A model generated the notes under the pieces. The model worked only from the letters and a program-made list of their open reading frames with translations. It was not told where the DNA came from and did no database searches. This document shows, one piece after another, positions 49,925-59,224 of a DNA stretch of 64,000 nt. The position numbers and the translations under genes are program-made. This DNA is from Dolomitihabitans soli (lineage in GTDB: Bacteria; Actinomycetota; Actinomycetes; Streptosporangiales; Streptosporangiaceae). The DNA lies in assembly GCF_022213955.1 (NCBI RefSeq), contig NZ_JAKNTW010000007.1, positions 62,001 to 126,000 on the forward strand. Direction: 5' to 3'. Each line of letters begins with the position of its first letter. Position 1 is the stretch's first letter.

Positions 49925-50869
49925 ATGAACACGGCCGAGCAGGCGCTGCGGCGGCTGGAGCTGACGATCGTGCGCCGGCTCGACGGGATGCTCCAGGGCG
50001 CGCACCAGGGGCTGCTGCCGGGCCCCGGCAGCGAGATGGGCGACAGCCGCGTCTACGTCCCGGGCGAGGACGACGTACGGCGGATGGACTGGGCGGTCAC
50101 CGCCCGCACCACCGTCCCGCACGTGCGGGACCTGATCGCCGACCGGGAGCTGGAGACGTGGGCGCTGGCCGACCTGTCTCCGAGCATGGACTTCGGCACC
50201 GCCGAGATGGAGAAGCGCGACCTGGTGGTGGCCGCGGTCGGCGCCATCGGGTTCCTGGCCGGGCGGGTCGGCGACCGGTTCGGCGCCTACGTGCTGCACG
50301 AGTCCCACCTGCACCGGATGCCCGCCCGCGCGGGCAGGCCCGCCCTGTACGGCCTGCTGCACTCGCTGATGGACGCCCCCCGCGCCCGGCCCGCGCCCGA
50401 CCGGCCCACCCTGGGCGAGGGCATCGACGTCCTCGCCTCCGCCAGGCGCAGACGGGGCATGCGGGTCGTCGTCTCCGACTTCATCGACGACTCCCCCACG
50501 CTCGACCCCGGCGTGGAACGCCCGTGGGAGCGGCCCATCCGGCGCCTCGCCGCCCGTCACCAGGTCCTCGCGGTCGAGGTCATCGACCCGCGTGAGCTGG
50601 AGCTCCCGGCGGTGGGGATGCTGACCCTCACCGACCCGGAGACCGGCCGCACCCGCGAGATCCACCTGTCTCCCAAGGTGCGCGCCGACTACGCGGCGGC
50701 TGCGGCACTGCAACGGGAGGGGACCAAAGTGGCGCTGCGCCGCAGCGGCGTGGCGCACCTGGTGCTGCGGACCGACCGTGACTGGGTGTTCGACGTGGCG
50801 CAGTTCGTGCTGCGGCAGCGCCGGATGGCCCATCTGACCCACCGCCACCCGACCTCAGGAGCGAAATGA
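49925..50869 (+). CDS. DUF58 domain protein
   Basis: 314 residues. The DUF58 motif is '[52 protein letters not shown]', where DLSPSMDFG is a MIDAS-like metal site of a vWA-type fold. It lacks the N-terminal membrane helices of longer DUF58 proteins. It is partnered with MoxR upstream and the VWA membrane protein downstream, whose start overlaps its stop. Confidence 0.92.
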   Translation: MNTAEQALRRLELTIVRRLDGMLQGAHQGLLPGPGSEMGDSRVYVPGEDDVRRMDWAVTARTTVPHVRDLIADRELETWALADLSPSMDFGTAEMEKRDLVVAAVGAIGFLAGRVGDRFGAYVLHESHLHRMPARAGRPALYGLLHSLMDAPRARPAPDRPTLGEGIDVLASARRRRGMRVVVSDFIDDSPTLDPGVERPWERPIRRLAARHQVLAVEVIDPRELELPAVGMLTLTDPETGRTREIHLSPKVRADYAAAAALQREGTKVALRRSGVAHLVLRTDRDWVFDVAQFVLRQRRMAHLTHRHPTSGAK

Positions 50870-51813
50870 CCTTCCTCTCGCCCGTCTGGTTGTGGCTGTT
50901 CGCCGCGCTGGCGCTGCTGGCCGGCGCCTACGTGGCGGTCCAGTTCGCCCGGCGCCGCTACGCCGTGCGTTTCACCAACCTGCCGTTGCTCACGCTGGTC
51001 GCGCCGTCGGCGCCCGGGTGGCGGCGGCACGTGGCGCCGGCGCTGTTCCTGCTGATGCTGGCGCTGATGGTGCTGGCCGCCGCGCGCCCAGCCGACGCGG
51101 TGCGGGTGCCCCGCGACCGCGCCACGATCATGATCGCGCTGGACATCTCGCTGTCCATGGACGCCGGCGACGTGCCGCCGAACCGGATCCGCGCGGCCAA
51201 GGCGGCGGCCCAGAAGTTCGTCCAGGACCTGCCCGAACGGTTCAACGTCGGCCTGGTCTCCTTCGCCAGGTCCGCCGCCGTGGTCATCTCCCCCACCACC
51301 GACCACCTGGCGGTCGTCACGGCGATCGGCAACCTGACCACCCGGCCGGGCACCGCCATCGGCGAGGCCGTCTTCAACTCCCTCGACTCCATCCGCTCCT
51401 TCGACCAGCGGGCCGTGACCGATCCGCCGCCGGCCGCCATCGTGCTGCTGTCCGACGGCGACAACACCTCGGGCCGGCAGGTGAGCGAGGCCGTGGAGGC
51501 AGCCCTGGAGTCACGGGTGCCGGTCTCCACCATCGCGTACGGCACGCAGGAGGGCACCGTGACGATCGACGGGCGCCCGGTGCAGGTGCCGGTGAACAAG
51601 GCGACCCTGCAGTCGCTGTCGGACGGCACCGGCGGCCGGGCCTACTCCGCCGAGTCCGGCACCCAGCTCCGCGAGGTCTATGAGCAGATCGGCACGTCGC
51701 TGGGCTACAAGGTGGTGCACCAGGAGGTCGGGCAGTGGTTCGTCGTCGGCGGGGTGCTGGTCGGGCTGCTCGTCGGCGCCGCGGCCATGGTGCTCGGCTC
51801 GCGGCTGCCCTAG
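50866..51813 (+). CDS. VWA-domain membrane protein (BatA-like)
   Basis: 315 residues. Two N-terminal membrane segments (about 5-27 and 53-72), a von Willebrand A domain with MIDAS '[12 protein letters not shown]', and a C-terminal membrane segment (about 285-308). Together with MoxR and DUF58 it makes the widespread MoxR/BatA-like envelope-stress or protein-maturation module. It starts in a 4-bp overlap with the DUF58 gene. Confidence 0.92.
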   Translation: MTFLSPVWLWLFAALALLAGAYVAVQFARRRYAVRFTNLPLLTLVAPSAPGWRRHVAPALFLLMLALMVLAAARPADAVRVPRDRATIMIALDISLSMDAGDVPPNRIRAAKAAAQKFVQDLPERFNVGLVSFARSAAVVISPTTDHLAVVTAIGNLTTRPGTAIGEAVFNSLDSIRSFDQRAVTDPPPAAIVLLSDGDNTSGRQVSEAVEAALESRVPVSTIAYGTQEGTVTIDGRPVQVPVNKATLQSLSDGTGGRAYSAESGTQLREVYEQIGTSLGYKVVHQEVGQWFVVGGVLVGLLVGAAAMVLGSRLP

Positions 51814-51816
51814 ACG

Positions 51817-52428
51817 TTGGTAACGTCGGTGTCCGTGGCACATTACTTCCAGGAGCGCCCGGAGGCCGAGAGCAGGCCGGGCACGGTCACCCTCGTCCTA
51901 CCCGACCTGCACCTGCGGTTGCGTACGGACAGCGGGATGTTCTCCCCCGAGCGGGTCGACCAGGGCACCAGGGTGCTGCTGGAGAGCGTGCCGCCGCCGC
52001 CCGCCGAGGGCGACCTGCTCGACCTGGGCTGCGGTTACGGTCCGATCGCGCTGACCATGGCCACCCGGGCGCCGCGGGCGACGGTGTGGGCGGTGGACGT
52101 CAACCGCAGGTCGCTGGAGCTGTGCGAGGCGAACGCCCGGACCGCCGCCCTTGACAAAGTAAGGTCAGTGCATGTGGACGAGGTGCCGCCAGAGATCCGG
52201 TTCCGGGCCATCTGGTCCAACCCGGCCATCCGGATCGGCAAGCCCGCGCTGCACGAGATGCTGACCCGCTGGCTGTCCAGGCTCACCCCCGACGGCACCG
52301 CCTACCTGGTGGTGCAGAAGCACCTGGGCTCCGACTCGCTGCAACGCTGGCTGACCGACCAGGGCTGGCCGACGACCCGCGCGGCGTCCAGGTCGTCCTA
52401 CCGGATTCTGAAGGTGGAGGCCCGTTGA
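51817..52428 (+). CDS. Class I SAM methyltransferase (RsmC-like)
   Basis: 203 residues. SAM-binding motif I DLLDLGCGYGPIAL, then AVDVNRRSLELCEANA, and the substrate motif 'SNPAIRIGK' in place of the NPP(Y/F) of RsmC (16S G1207 methyltransferase). The Pro to Ala change in the catalytic tetrapeptide is notable. The start is uncertain: TTG at 51817 (used here) or GTG at 51829 or 51835 just before AHYF. It overlaps the next gene by 4 bp; both may act on RNA. Confidence 0.8.
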   Translation: MVTSVSVAHYFQERPEAESRPGTVTLVLPDLHLRLRTDSGMFSPERVDQGTRVLLESVPPPPAEGDLLDLGCGYGPIALTMATRAPRATVWAVDVNRRSLELCEANARTAALDKVRSVHVDEVPPEIRFRAIWSNPAIRIGKPALHEMLTRWLSRLTPDGTAYLVVQKHLGSDSLQRWLTDQGWPTTRAASRSSYRILKVEAR

Positions 52429-52961
52429 GCACCCGCAGGCAGTTGCGACCGACCGACGTCAAGCGGCTCAACCGCACCTGGCGCCGCTCCACGGAGAACC
52501 GGCTCGCCCTGATCCTGGAGTCGGTGACCGGCCCGTTCAACGTCGGCTCCATCTTCCGCACCGCCGCCGCGTTCGGCGTCGACCACATCTGGCTGGCCGG
52601 CAACTCCACGCCGCCGACCAACGCCAAGGCGCAGAAGACCGCCCTGGGCACCGACCGGCTGGTCGCGTGGAAGGACCCCGTGCCCGCCGTGCAGGCCGTA
52701 CAGGCGGCGAAGGACGACGGGTTCACCGTGCTGGCCGTGGAGCTCACCGGCGACGCCGTGCCGCTGCACGAGGCTCGGCTGACCGGCTCCGTGTGCCTGG
52801 TGGTGGGCAGCGAGGACCACGGCTGCTCCCCCGCGCTGCTCGACGCCGTCGACGGGGTCTGCTACATCCCGCAGGTGGGCCGGGTCGGGTCGGTCAACGT
52901 CGCGGTGGCGGCCGCCATCGCGCTGGCCGAGGCGCGACGCCAGGAGTGGACCGCGCAGTGA
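52425..52961 (+). CDS. TrmH/SpoU-family RNA 2'-O-methyltransferase
   Basis: 178 residues from TTG. SPOUT motifs: NVGSIFRTAAAFGVDHIWL (motif 1), VGSEDHGCSPALLD (motif 2) and IPQVGRVGSVNVAVAAAIALAE (motif 3), the knotted SAM site. It methylates a tRNA or rRNA ribose; the target is not deducible. It overlaps the upstream methyltransferase and ends at a strong hairpin. Confidence 0.92.
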   Translation: MSTRRQLRPTDVKRLNRTWRRSTENRLALILESVTGPFNVGSIFRTAAAFGVDHIWLAGNSTPPTNAKAQKTALGTDRLVAWKDPVPAVQAVQAAKDDGFTVLAVELTGDAVPLHEARLTGSVCLVVGSEDHGCSPALLDAVDGVCYIPQVGRVGSVNVAVAAAIALAEARRQEWTAQ

Positions 52962-52984
52962 CCCGAACGGTCACCGACGGCTGA

Positions 52985-53007
52985 CCGGGCAGATGGCATC
53001 TGCCCGG
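52985..53007. terminator. Bidirectional terminator hairpin
   Basis: CCGGGCAGAT-GGC-ATCTGCCCGG, a perfect 10-bp stem with a 3-base loop, in the gap between the convergent TrmH and SsuB-type genes. A second stem CCTGG/CCAGG follows at about 53011-53028. Confidence 0.75.
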
Positions 53008-53030
53008 CGCCTGGATGAGCACCCAGGGGG

Positions 53031-53780
53031 TCAGGACTCGTCCGGGCTCGTCGGGACGCGCAGCCGGGTGAGCAGGTTGCGGCGCAGGTCGCCGAAACCC
53101 GGGTGGTCGGCGGCGCGGGGGTGGGGCAGGGTGACGGCGGTGTCCTCGACGATGCGGCCGTCCTCCAGGACGAGAGTGCGGTCGGCGAGGAGCAGGGCTT
53201 CGTCCACGTCGTGGGTGACCAGGAGCGCGGCGAAGCCGTGCTCGGCGCGCAACCGGCCGAACAGCGCCTGCATCCGCAGCCGGTTGAGCGCGTCCAGGGC
53301 CGCGAAGGGCTCGTCGAGCAGCAGGATGTCGGGCTCCCTGACGAGGGCCCTGGCCAGGGCGACCCGCTGCGCCTGACCGCCGGACAGCTCCGCCGGCCAG
53401 GCGCGGCCACGGTCGGCGAGGCCGACCTCGGCGAGCGCGGCGGCCGTCCGTCCGGGGACATCGGAGCCGCGCAGGCCGAGCGCGATGTTGTCGGTGACGC
53501 GTTTCCACGGCAGCAGCCGGTGCTCCTGGAACACGACCCCCGTACGGCCTCTGGTGCTCACCTCGCCGGTGGCCCCGGAGTCCAGCCCGGCCAGGATGCG
53601 CAGCAGTGTGCTCTTGCCCGAGCCGCTGCCGCCGAGCAGGGCCACCACCTCGCCCCGGCCGATCCGCAGGTCGACACCGTCGAGGACCGTCTGGTCACCG
53701 AAGGCGCGCAGGATCCGGGTGGCGGTGACCACCGGATCGGCGAGGCCGGTGGTCAACTCGCCTGCAGCCCTTGCCGCCAT
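53031..53780 (-). CDS. ssuB: SsuB-type sulfonate importer ATPase
   Basis: 249 residues. Walker A GGSGSGKST, Q-loop VVFQEHRLLPWKRVTDNIALGL, signature LSGGQAQR, Walker B ILLLDEPFAALD and H-loop VTHDVDEA are those of the nitrate/sulfonate/taurine family. AGGAGG precedes the ATG at 53780. It overlaps the permease gene by 28 bp. It energises uptake of sulfonates or related compounds; the exact substrate is inferred from the locus. Confidence 0.88.
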   Translation of the reverse strand: MAARAAGELTTGLADPVVTATRILRAFGDQTVLDGVDLRIGRGEVVALLGGSGSGKSTLLRILAGLDSGATGEVSTRGRTGVVFQEHRLLPWKRVTDNIALGLRGSDVPGRTAAALAEVGLADRGRAWPAELSGGQAQRVALARALVREPDILLLDEPFAALDALNRLRMQALFGRLRAEHGFAALLVTHDVDEALLLADRTLVLEDGRIVEDTAVTLPHPRAADHPGFGDLRRNLLTRLRVPTSPDES

Positions 53781-54592
53781 GCCAGGGCCCTCCTTTCCGC
53801 CACGCGCAGCCCGAAGTCGGACAGCATGCCGAGCAGTGCGTAGATGAGCAGGCCCAGCACCACCACGTCGGTCTGGCTGAAGTCGCGGGCCTCCATCATC
53901 AGGAATCCGATCCCGGTCTCGGCGTTGACCTGCTCGCCGACCACGAGGCTGAGCCAGCCGGCGCCGAAGGCGAGCCGTACTCCCAGGAACAGCGAGGGCA
54001 GGGCGCCCGGCAGCACCACGTGGCGCACCCGGGCCGCCGCCGACAGGCCGCAGGTCCGGGCGGCCTCCACCAATCGCTCGTCGATGCCGCGGATGCCGGT
54101 GTAGGTGTTCAGGTAGATGGGGAAGAACGCGCCGAGGGCGACCAGGGAGATCTTCAGGGGCTCGCCGATGCCCACCCAGATGAGCAGCAGCGGGACGAGG
54201 CCGAGGTGCGGCAGCATCCTGGCCATCTGCACGGTCGGGTCCACGAGGTCGTCGCCGAGCCGGATGAGGCCCGCCAGGGCGCCGAGGGCGAGGCCGAGGA
54301 CGCCGCCGACGGCCAGGCCGACGAAGGCCCGCAGCAGCGAGTGGAGCAGGTGCAGGCCGAGGGTGCCGTCGAGGGTGAGCCGCAGCCCGACGCTCAGCAC
54401 GTCGCTGGGCGGCGACAGCTTCTCCGGGGGGAGGATGCCGAGCCGGGCCGCTCCCTCCCACAGCACGACGATGAGCACCGGCGTGACGGCGCGCCGCCAT
54501 CGGCGCGGGCCCGGCGACCTGCGCGGCCGGTCGCCCCGGGCGGACCTGGTCCGCTCCGCCGGGAGCGCCGGCGCCCGGACGTCCGCGGTCAC
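53753..54592 (-). CDS. ssuC: SsuC-type sulfonate importer permease
   Basis: 279 residues, six hydrophobic segments. The EAA loop 'VEAARTCGLSAAARVRHVVLPGALPSLFLGVRLAFGAGWLSLVVGEQ' and 'LLIWVGIGEPLKISLVALGAFFPIYLNTYTGIRGID' are diagnostic of SsuC/TauC. It starts at a GTG overlapping the binding-protein stop by 4 bp. Confidence 0.9.
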   Translation of the reverse strand: MTADVRAPALPAERTRSARGDRPRRSPGPRRWRRAVTPVLIVVLWEGAARLGILPPEKLSPPSDVLSVGLRLTLDGTLGLHLLHSLLRAFVGLAVGGVLGLALGALAGLIRLGDDLVDPTVQMARMLPHLGLVPLLLIWVGIGEPLKISLVALGAFFPIYLNTYTGIRGIDERLVEAARTCGLSAAARVRHVVLPGALPSLFLGVRLAFGAGWLSLVVGEQVNAETGIGFLMMEARDFSQTDVVVLGLLIYALLGMLSDFGLRVAERRALAWRQGLQAS

Positions 54593-55551
54593 CGGAAGAC
54601 CTCGCTGTATCTCTCGTCGATGCGGCCCTTGATGTCCACCTTGCCGGGGATGAGCCGCAGCGCGGTGAACCCGTCGGCGATGCGCTGCAGTTCGTCGCCG
54701 ATCGCGGCGGTGACCGGCGCGGTCGCCCTGGCGCTGCGTGCCAGCGCTCGCTCGGCGACGTCCTGGGGAATCTTCAACTCGGGGGCGAGCACTCGCGCGC
54801 GTTCCCCGGGGTTGGCGATGCCCCAGGCGGTGACCTCGTGCAGCGTCCGTAGAAATGTCCTGATCTTCTCGGATTTGCCATCGAGTGCCTCGGGCGCGGC
54901 GAGCAGGTACTCGCGGTTGCCCGCCAGCCCGGTCGCGTCGACGAGGATCTTGACGCCGGGCCGCTCGGCGAGCGCGAAGTACGGGTCCCAGATGATCCAC
55001 GCGTCGATCTGCCCGTTGTCGAACGCCGGACGGCCCTCCGCCGGTTTGAGGTACTTGACATCCACGTCGTCGATCGTCATCCCGTTCGTCTCCAGCAGCC
55101 GGACCAGCAGCCAGTTGACGTTGGAACCCTTGTTCAGGCCGATCTTCTTGCCCTTGAGGTCCTTGAAGCCGGTGAAGCCACTGCTCTCCTTGACCAGTAC
55201 GGCCTCGCCCTGCGGCACCTCCTCCGAGGCCCCGACGAGCTTGAAGTCGGTCTTCCCTGCGGCGGCGAAGATCGGGGGCGCCTCGCCGGTGCCGCCGAGG
55301 TCGATGGAGCCGGCCCTGAGCGCCTCGGTCAGCGCCGGGCCGCTTTCGAACAGCGACCAGGTGACGCCGGGGGCCGCCTCGCGCGCCTTGACCAGGGAAA
55401 GGCCGCCGAACCGCTGGTAGCCGATCCGCAGCGGGGTGTCGGCCGTGGCCCCGGAGTCGTCTCCACCGCAGGCGACGGTCCCCGCGGCGAGCAAGAGGAG
55501 CACACCGACGAGGGCACGGACCGAGCGGGGATGGCGCGGCTTTGTGCGCAT
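54589..55551 (-). CDS. ssuA: SsuA-type sulfonate-binding lipoprotein
   Basis: 320 residues from the ATG at 55551 (GAGGTGG six bases upstream). A lipobox GTVAC places the lipidated Cys at residue 28. The binding domain contains 'LRIGYQRFGGLSLVKA', 'GSIDLGGTGEAPPIFAAAGK' and 'DLKGKKIGLNKGSNVNWLLVRLLE', typical of aliphatic-sulfonate binding proteins. It delivers ligand to SsuCB encoded just downstream. Confidence 0.92.
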   Translation of the reverse strand: MRTKPRHPRSVRALVGVLLLLAAGTVACGGDDSGATADTPLRIGYQRFGGLSLVKAREAAPGVTWSLFESGPALTEALRAGSIDLGGTGEAPPIFAAAGKTDFKLVGASEEVPQGEAVLVKESSGFTGFKDLKGKKIGLNKGSNVNWLLVRLLETNGMTIDDVDVKYLKPAEGRPAFDNGQIDAWIIWDPYFALAERPGVKILVDATGLAGNREYLLAAPEALDGKSEKIRTFLRTLHEVTAWGIANPGERARVLAPELKIPQDVAERALARSARATAPVTAAIGDELQRIADGFTALRLIPGKVDIKGRIDERYSEVFR

Positions 55552-55580
55552 GTTCAACCACCTCAATTATGCCTATTAAA

Positions 55581-55597
55581 CCTACCAAATAGATAGG
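55581..55597. promoter_or_regulatory. Dyad upstream of ssuA-type gene
   Basis: CCTACC-AAATA-GATAGG, an imperfect inverted repeat (one mismatch) in the AT-rich gap upstream of the binding-protein gene. The half-site GGTAGG recurs at 59245-59250 ahead of the other sulfur operon, so a common sulfur regulator is possible. Confidence 0.4.
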
Positions 55598-55615
55598 TAA
55601 CTGAGCTTAGCGTGC

Positions 55616-56791
55616 CTAGAACAGGCCGTTCGCCGGAGGAGCGGCGTCGTCCAGGTAGTACGCGCCGACCACACCGGCCTTCCAGTAGCGCGGGTTGTGG
55701 TTGGCGACCGTGCGCGCGTTGCGCCAGTGCCGATCCAGGTTGTGCACCCGCGCGGTGGCCGATCCGCCGCCCACGTCGAACACCAGTTCCGCGGCCTTCA
55801 GTGCGGCCTCCACCGCGAAGAACTGCGCCTGCGCGACCTCGATCGACGCGGTCGTCAGCGTCTCCTGCGTCAGCCCCGCCTCCCAGGCCCGGTCGATCGC
55901 GCCGGCCGCGCGATCCACGGCGGCCTCCGCCGCGTACGCCCGCGCCGCGATCTCGCCGACCGCGTGCCGCACGTACGGGTCGGCGGCCGCACGCCCGGTG
56001 CTGCTGTGCTGGATCGGCCGGGCCCGCTCGCGGGCGAAGGACACCGCGTCGGCCAGCGCGTTCCTGGCGATGCCCGCCTCCACCGCCGCCAGGTAGAGCT
56101 GCAGGAACGGGGTCACCGGCGAGCGGCCGTCCCCGGCGGCGCGGGCGCTGATCTCCTCCGGGTGGACGGTGACGCCGTCCAGCTCGGTGGTGCCGCTGGC
56201 GGTGAGCCGCTGGCCGATGCCGTCGAAGTCGTCGGCCAGCCGCAGGCCCTCGCGGTCGCGGGGGAGGGTGAAGAACACCTTCTCGCCGTCGTCGCCCAGC
56301 GCGGCGGTGCCGATCCAGTCGGCGTACAGGGCGCCGGTGCTGTAGTACTTCGTCCCGGTGACCGTGTAGTGGTCGCCGGTCCTGGTGATCCTGGAGCTGA
56401 TGGCGCCGTTGGCGCCGCCTGTCTCCCAGCCCGCGTTGCCGAAGACATGGCCGGCCAGGAAGCGCGGAAACCACGTCTTCCGCTCCTCCTCCGACCCGGC
56501 GAGCAGCCCCTCCACCCGGCCGAACGCGGGCCGGACCGCCTGGGCGACGTTGGAGTCGGCCGCCGCGAGGTCGACGACGAAGCGGATCACCTCCCGCACC
56601 GACGAGCCCGCGCCGCCGTACTCGTCCGGGATGCGGAAGGTGAACAGGCCGGCCCGCGCCAGCGCGCGGATCTGCGCGTGAGGGAGGTCGCGCAGCCGCT
56701 CGCGGTCGGCCGCGCCCGCGGCCAGGTCGGGGAGGAGCTGCTCGGCGCCGGCCAGCAGGCGGGCCACACCGGTGGTCGTCCGGGTCGGCAT
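55616..56791 (-). CDS. Acyl-CoA-dehydrogenase-fold monooxygenase (DszC/SfnB-like)
   Basis: 391 residues. 'LFTFRIPDEYGGAGSSVREVIRFVVDLAAADSNVAQA', 'GNAGWETGG' and the C-terminal 'HNLDRHWRNARTVANHNPRYWKAGVVGAYYLDD' mark the flavin-dependent monooxygenase branch of the acyl-CoA dehydrogenase fold, in which DszC oxidises sulfur and SfnB serves sulfone use. It lies 3 bp after the LLM monooxygenase gene in the same transcript. It needs reduced flavin from a reductase not seen in this window. Confidence 0.88.
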   Translation of the reverse strand: MPTRTTTGVARLLAGAEQLLPDLAAGAADRERLRDLPHAQIRALARAGLFTFRIPDEYGGAGSSVREVIRFVVDLAAADSNVAQAVRPAFGRVEGLLAGSEEERKTWFPRFLAGHVFGNAGWETGGANGAISSRITRTGDHYTVTGTKYYSTGALYADWIGTAALGDDGEKVFFTLPRDREGLRLADDFDGIGQRLTASGTTELDGVTVHPEEISARAAGDGRSPVTPFLQLYLAAVEAGIARNALADAVSFARERARPIQHSSTGRAAADPYVRHAVGEIAARAYAAEAAVDRAAGAIDRAWEAGLTQETLTTASIEVAQAQFFAVEAALKAAELVFDVGGGSATARVHNLDRHWRNARTVANHNPRYWKAGVVGAYYLDDAAPPANGLF

Positions 56792-56794
56792 CGG

Positions 56795-57949
56795 TCAGCT
56801 CGACCCGGTGGACGCGAACGGGATCGACGCGGACTCCGCCGCGGGTGCCGCGGGGTGCTGCCAGAGCCCACGCTCGCGCAGAATGGGCAGCACGCCTTCG
56901 CCGAACCAGTACGCCTCCTCGACGTGCGGGTGCCCGGACATGATGAACTCGGTGATGCCGAGCCGCGCGTACTCCTCGATCCGGTCGGCCACCTCGGTGT
57001 GGCTGCCGACCAGCGCGGTGCCCGCGCCGCCGCGCACCAGCCCGACGCCGGCCCACAGGTTGGGCGAGATCTCCAGGTCGTCGCGGCTGCCGCCGTGCAG
57101 GTCGAGCATCCGCCGCTGGCCCTCCGACTCGCTGCGGCGCAGCCCTGCCTGGACCTTCTCCACCGTGGCCGGGTCGATGCCGTCGAGCAGCCTGCGGGCC
57201 TGCGCCCACGCCTCGTCGCCGCTGTCCCTGGTGATCACGTGCAGCCGGATGCCCTGGCGAAGCGCGCGGCCCTCGGCCGCGGCCAGCCCGTCCACCCAGG
57301 CGATCTTCTCCGCGACCGCGGCGGGCGGCTCACCCCAGGTGAGGTACGCGTCCACGTGCCGGGCCGCGACCTGCCCCGCGGCCGGGGAGGACCCGCCGAA
57401 GTAGACGTCCGGCACCGGGTCGGGCACCCGGTTCAGCCTCGCACCCTCGACCCGCAGGTGCTCGCCCGCGAAGTCGACGGTCTCCCCGCGCCACAGCGCC
57501 CGCACGATGTGCAGGAACTCGCCGCTCCGGGCGTACCTGGCGTCCTTGTCCAGGAAGTCGCCGTACGCGCGCTGCTCGTGGCTCTCCCCGCCGGTGACGA
57601 CGTTGAGCAGCAGCCGCCCGCCGGAGTGCCGCTGGAAGGTGGCGGCCATCTGCGCCGCCAGCGTCGGGGTGATCAGCCCGGGGCGGAACGCGACCAGGAA
57701 CTTCAGCCGCTCGGTGGTCTCGGTGAGCATCGCGGTGGTCAGCCACGCGTCCTCGCACCAGGCCCCGGTAGGGGTGAGCGCGCCGACGAAGCCGAGCTGC
57801 TCGGCGGCGTGCACGATCTGCCGCAGGTAGGCCAGCGTGGCCGGGCGTTCGCCGCCGGCCGCGCCGGCGGGCAGCCCGTGGCCGCCGCCGACGACGTCGC
57901 GGCTGTCGCCGTAGGTGGGCAGGAACCAGTGAAAGGTGAGGTTCGTCAT
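56795..57949 (-). CDS. ssuD: LLM-class FMNH2-dependent alkanesulfonate monooxygenase
   Basis: 384 residues. 'FHWFLPTYGDSRDV' at the N-terminus, 'FLVAFRPGLITPTLAAQMAATFQRHSGGRLLLNVVTGGESHEQRAYGDFLDKDARYAR' and 'YFGGSSPAAGQVAARHVDAYLTWGE' are hallmarks of SsuD. The reaction cleaves the C-S bond of sulfonates to sulfite and aldehyde with FMNH2 and O2. The ATG at 57949 (start of TNLTFHW) is preferred over one at 57961. Substrate range (alkanesulfonate, sulfone or other) cannot be told. Confidence 0.88.
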   Translation of the reverse strand: MTNLTFHWFLPTYGDSRDVVGGGHGLPAGAAGGERPATLAYLRQIVHAAEQLGFVGALTPTGAWCEDAWLTTAMLTETTERLKFLVAFRPGLITPTLAAQMAATFQRHSGGRLLLNVVTGGESHEQRAYGDFLDKDARYARSGEFLHIVRALWRGETVDFAGEHLRVEGARLNRVPDPVPDVYFGGSSPAAGQVAARHVDAYLTWGEPPAAVAEKIAWVDGLAAAEGRALRQGIRLHVITRDSGDEAWAQARRLLDGIDPATVEKVQAGLRRSESEGQRRMLDLHGGSRDDLEISPNLWAGVGLVRGGAGTALVGSHTEVADRIEEYARLGITEFIMSGHPHVEEAYWFGEGVLPILRERGLWQHPAAPAAESASIPFASTGSS

Positions 57950-57967
57950 CGTCTTTCCCATAGATGA

Positions 57968-59191
57968 TCAGAGCAGGCCGTGGCGGGGCGGGAGCTGTCC
58001 GTTGAGCGTGTAGCGGCCGATGTGCTGGATCTTCCAGCGGACCGGGTCGTGCAGCGTGTGGGTTCTGGCATTGCGCCAGTGCCGATGCAGGTTCAGCCCG
58101 TCCAGGCCGGCGCGGGCGCCGCCGAGCTCGAAGACCGCGCCGCCCAGCTCGACCGCGACCGGGTCGACGTACGCCTTGGCGCTGGCCACCGCGATGGACG
58201 CGGCGGCGGCGGATTCGTCGGTCAACGCGGCCGAGGCCGCGTCCACCGCGCGTCCGGCCGCGGCGAGCAGCGCCTCCGCGGCGCGCACCTTGACGGTCAG
58301 CTCGCCGATCCGCTGGATGGACAGCGGGTCCTCGACGGCGCTCTCCAGGCCGCTCTCGAACCAGGGCCGCGCCTTGGTCCGGACGAACTCCACCGCCTCG
58401 GCCAGCGCGCCGCCCGCGATCCCCACGTCGATCGCGGCGTGGATGAGCTGGGCCACCGCGCCGTGGAGCTGGGGCCCGGTGAAGGTGAGGTGGTGCGGCA
58501 CCACACGGTTCGCGGGCACGCGGACATCGTCGAGGCGCACGGTGCCGCTCGCCGTGGTCCGCTGGCCCATGCCGGCCCAGTCGTCGACGACGGTGAGCCC
58601 GTCGGCGTCCCTCGGCACGTACGCGACGTGCAGCGTCTCGTCCTCGCGGCGCGCCAGGACCGGGATCCAGTGCGCGAACAGCGCGCCGGTGCTGTAGTGC
58701 TTGACGCCGCGCAGCAGAAAGCCGCCGTCGCCGTCGGGGATCAGCCGCGTGCGGTAGTCCTGCACGTGCTTGGTGCCGGCTTCCGACTGCGCGTTGCCGA
58801 ACCTGTCGCCCGCGAGCACCCCGGCGAAGAAGAACGTCCGCTGCTCCGGGGTGCCCTGCCGGCGCAGCACGTTGACGTAGGCGAAGTGGCTCTGCGGGAT
58901 CTGCGCGATGTTCGGGTCGGCGGCGGCCAGCAGGCGTATGACCTCGGCGAGGGTCTCCGCGCGCACGTCCGCGCCGCCGTACTCGCGCGGCACGGTGATC
59001 GCGAGCAGCCCGCTCGCGGACAGCCGCTCCAGCTCCTCGACGGGCAGCAGTCTCCTGGCGTCGCGCTCGGCGGCGCCGGGCGCGAACTCCGCCGCCAGCG
59101 TGCGGGCGGCGGCGACCGCCTCGGCGTCGTCGGCGATCACGTGCGCGCTCGGCCGGTCCGGAGCCCGGGTCGGTGCGCTTTCGATACTCAT
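57968..59191 (-). CDS. sfnB: SfnB-type acyl-CoA-dehydrogenase-fold oxidoreductase
   Basis: 407 residues. 'LLAITVPREYGGADV', 'DPNIAQIPQSHFAYVNVLRRQGT', 'FGNAQSEAGTKHVQDYRTRL', 'LRGVKHYSTGALFAHWIPVLA' and 'LNLHRHWRNARTHTLHDPVRWKIQHIGRYTLNGQLPPR' fit the SfnB family of sulfur-acquisition oxidoreductases. It is first in a three-gene transcript with the SsuD-type and DszC-like enzymes. A convincing promoter lies just upstream (59225-59253). Confidence 0.88.
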   Translation of the reverse strand: MSIESAPTRAPDRPSAHVIADDAEAVAAARTLAAEFAPGAAERDARRLLPVEELERLSASGLLAITVPREYGGADVRAETLAEVIRLLAAADPNIAQIPQSHFAYVNVLRRQGTPEQRTFFFAGVLAGDRFGNAQSEAGTKHVQDYRTRLIPDGDGGFLLRGVKHYSTGALFAHWIPVLARREDETLHVAYVPRDADGLTVVDDWAGMGQRTTASGTVRLDDVRVPANRVVPHHLTFTGPQLHGAVAQLIHAAIDVGIAGGALAEAVEFVRTKARPWFESGLESAVEDPLSIQRIGELTVKVRAAEALLAAAGRAVDAASAALTDESAAAASIAVASAKAYVDPVAVELGGAVFELGGARAGLDGLNLHRHWRNARTHTLHDPVRWKIQHIGRYTLNGQLPPRHGLL

Positions 59192-59224
59192 ACTGGTGTC
59201 CGTTCTGCGCGTTACGTTAGGATC

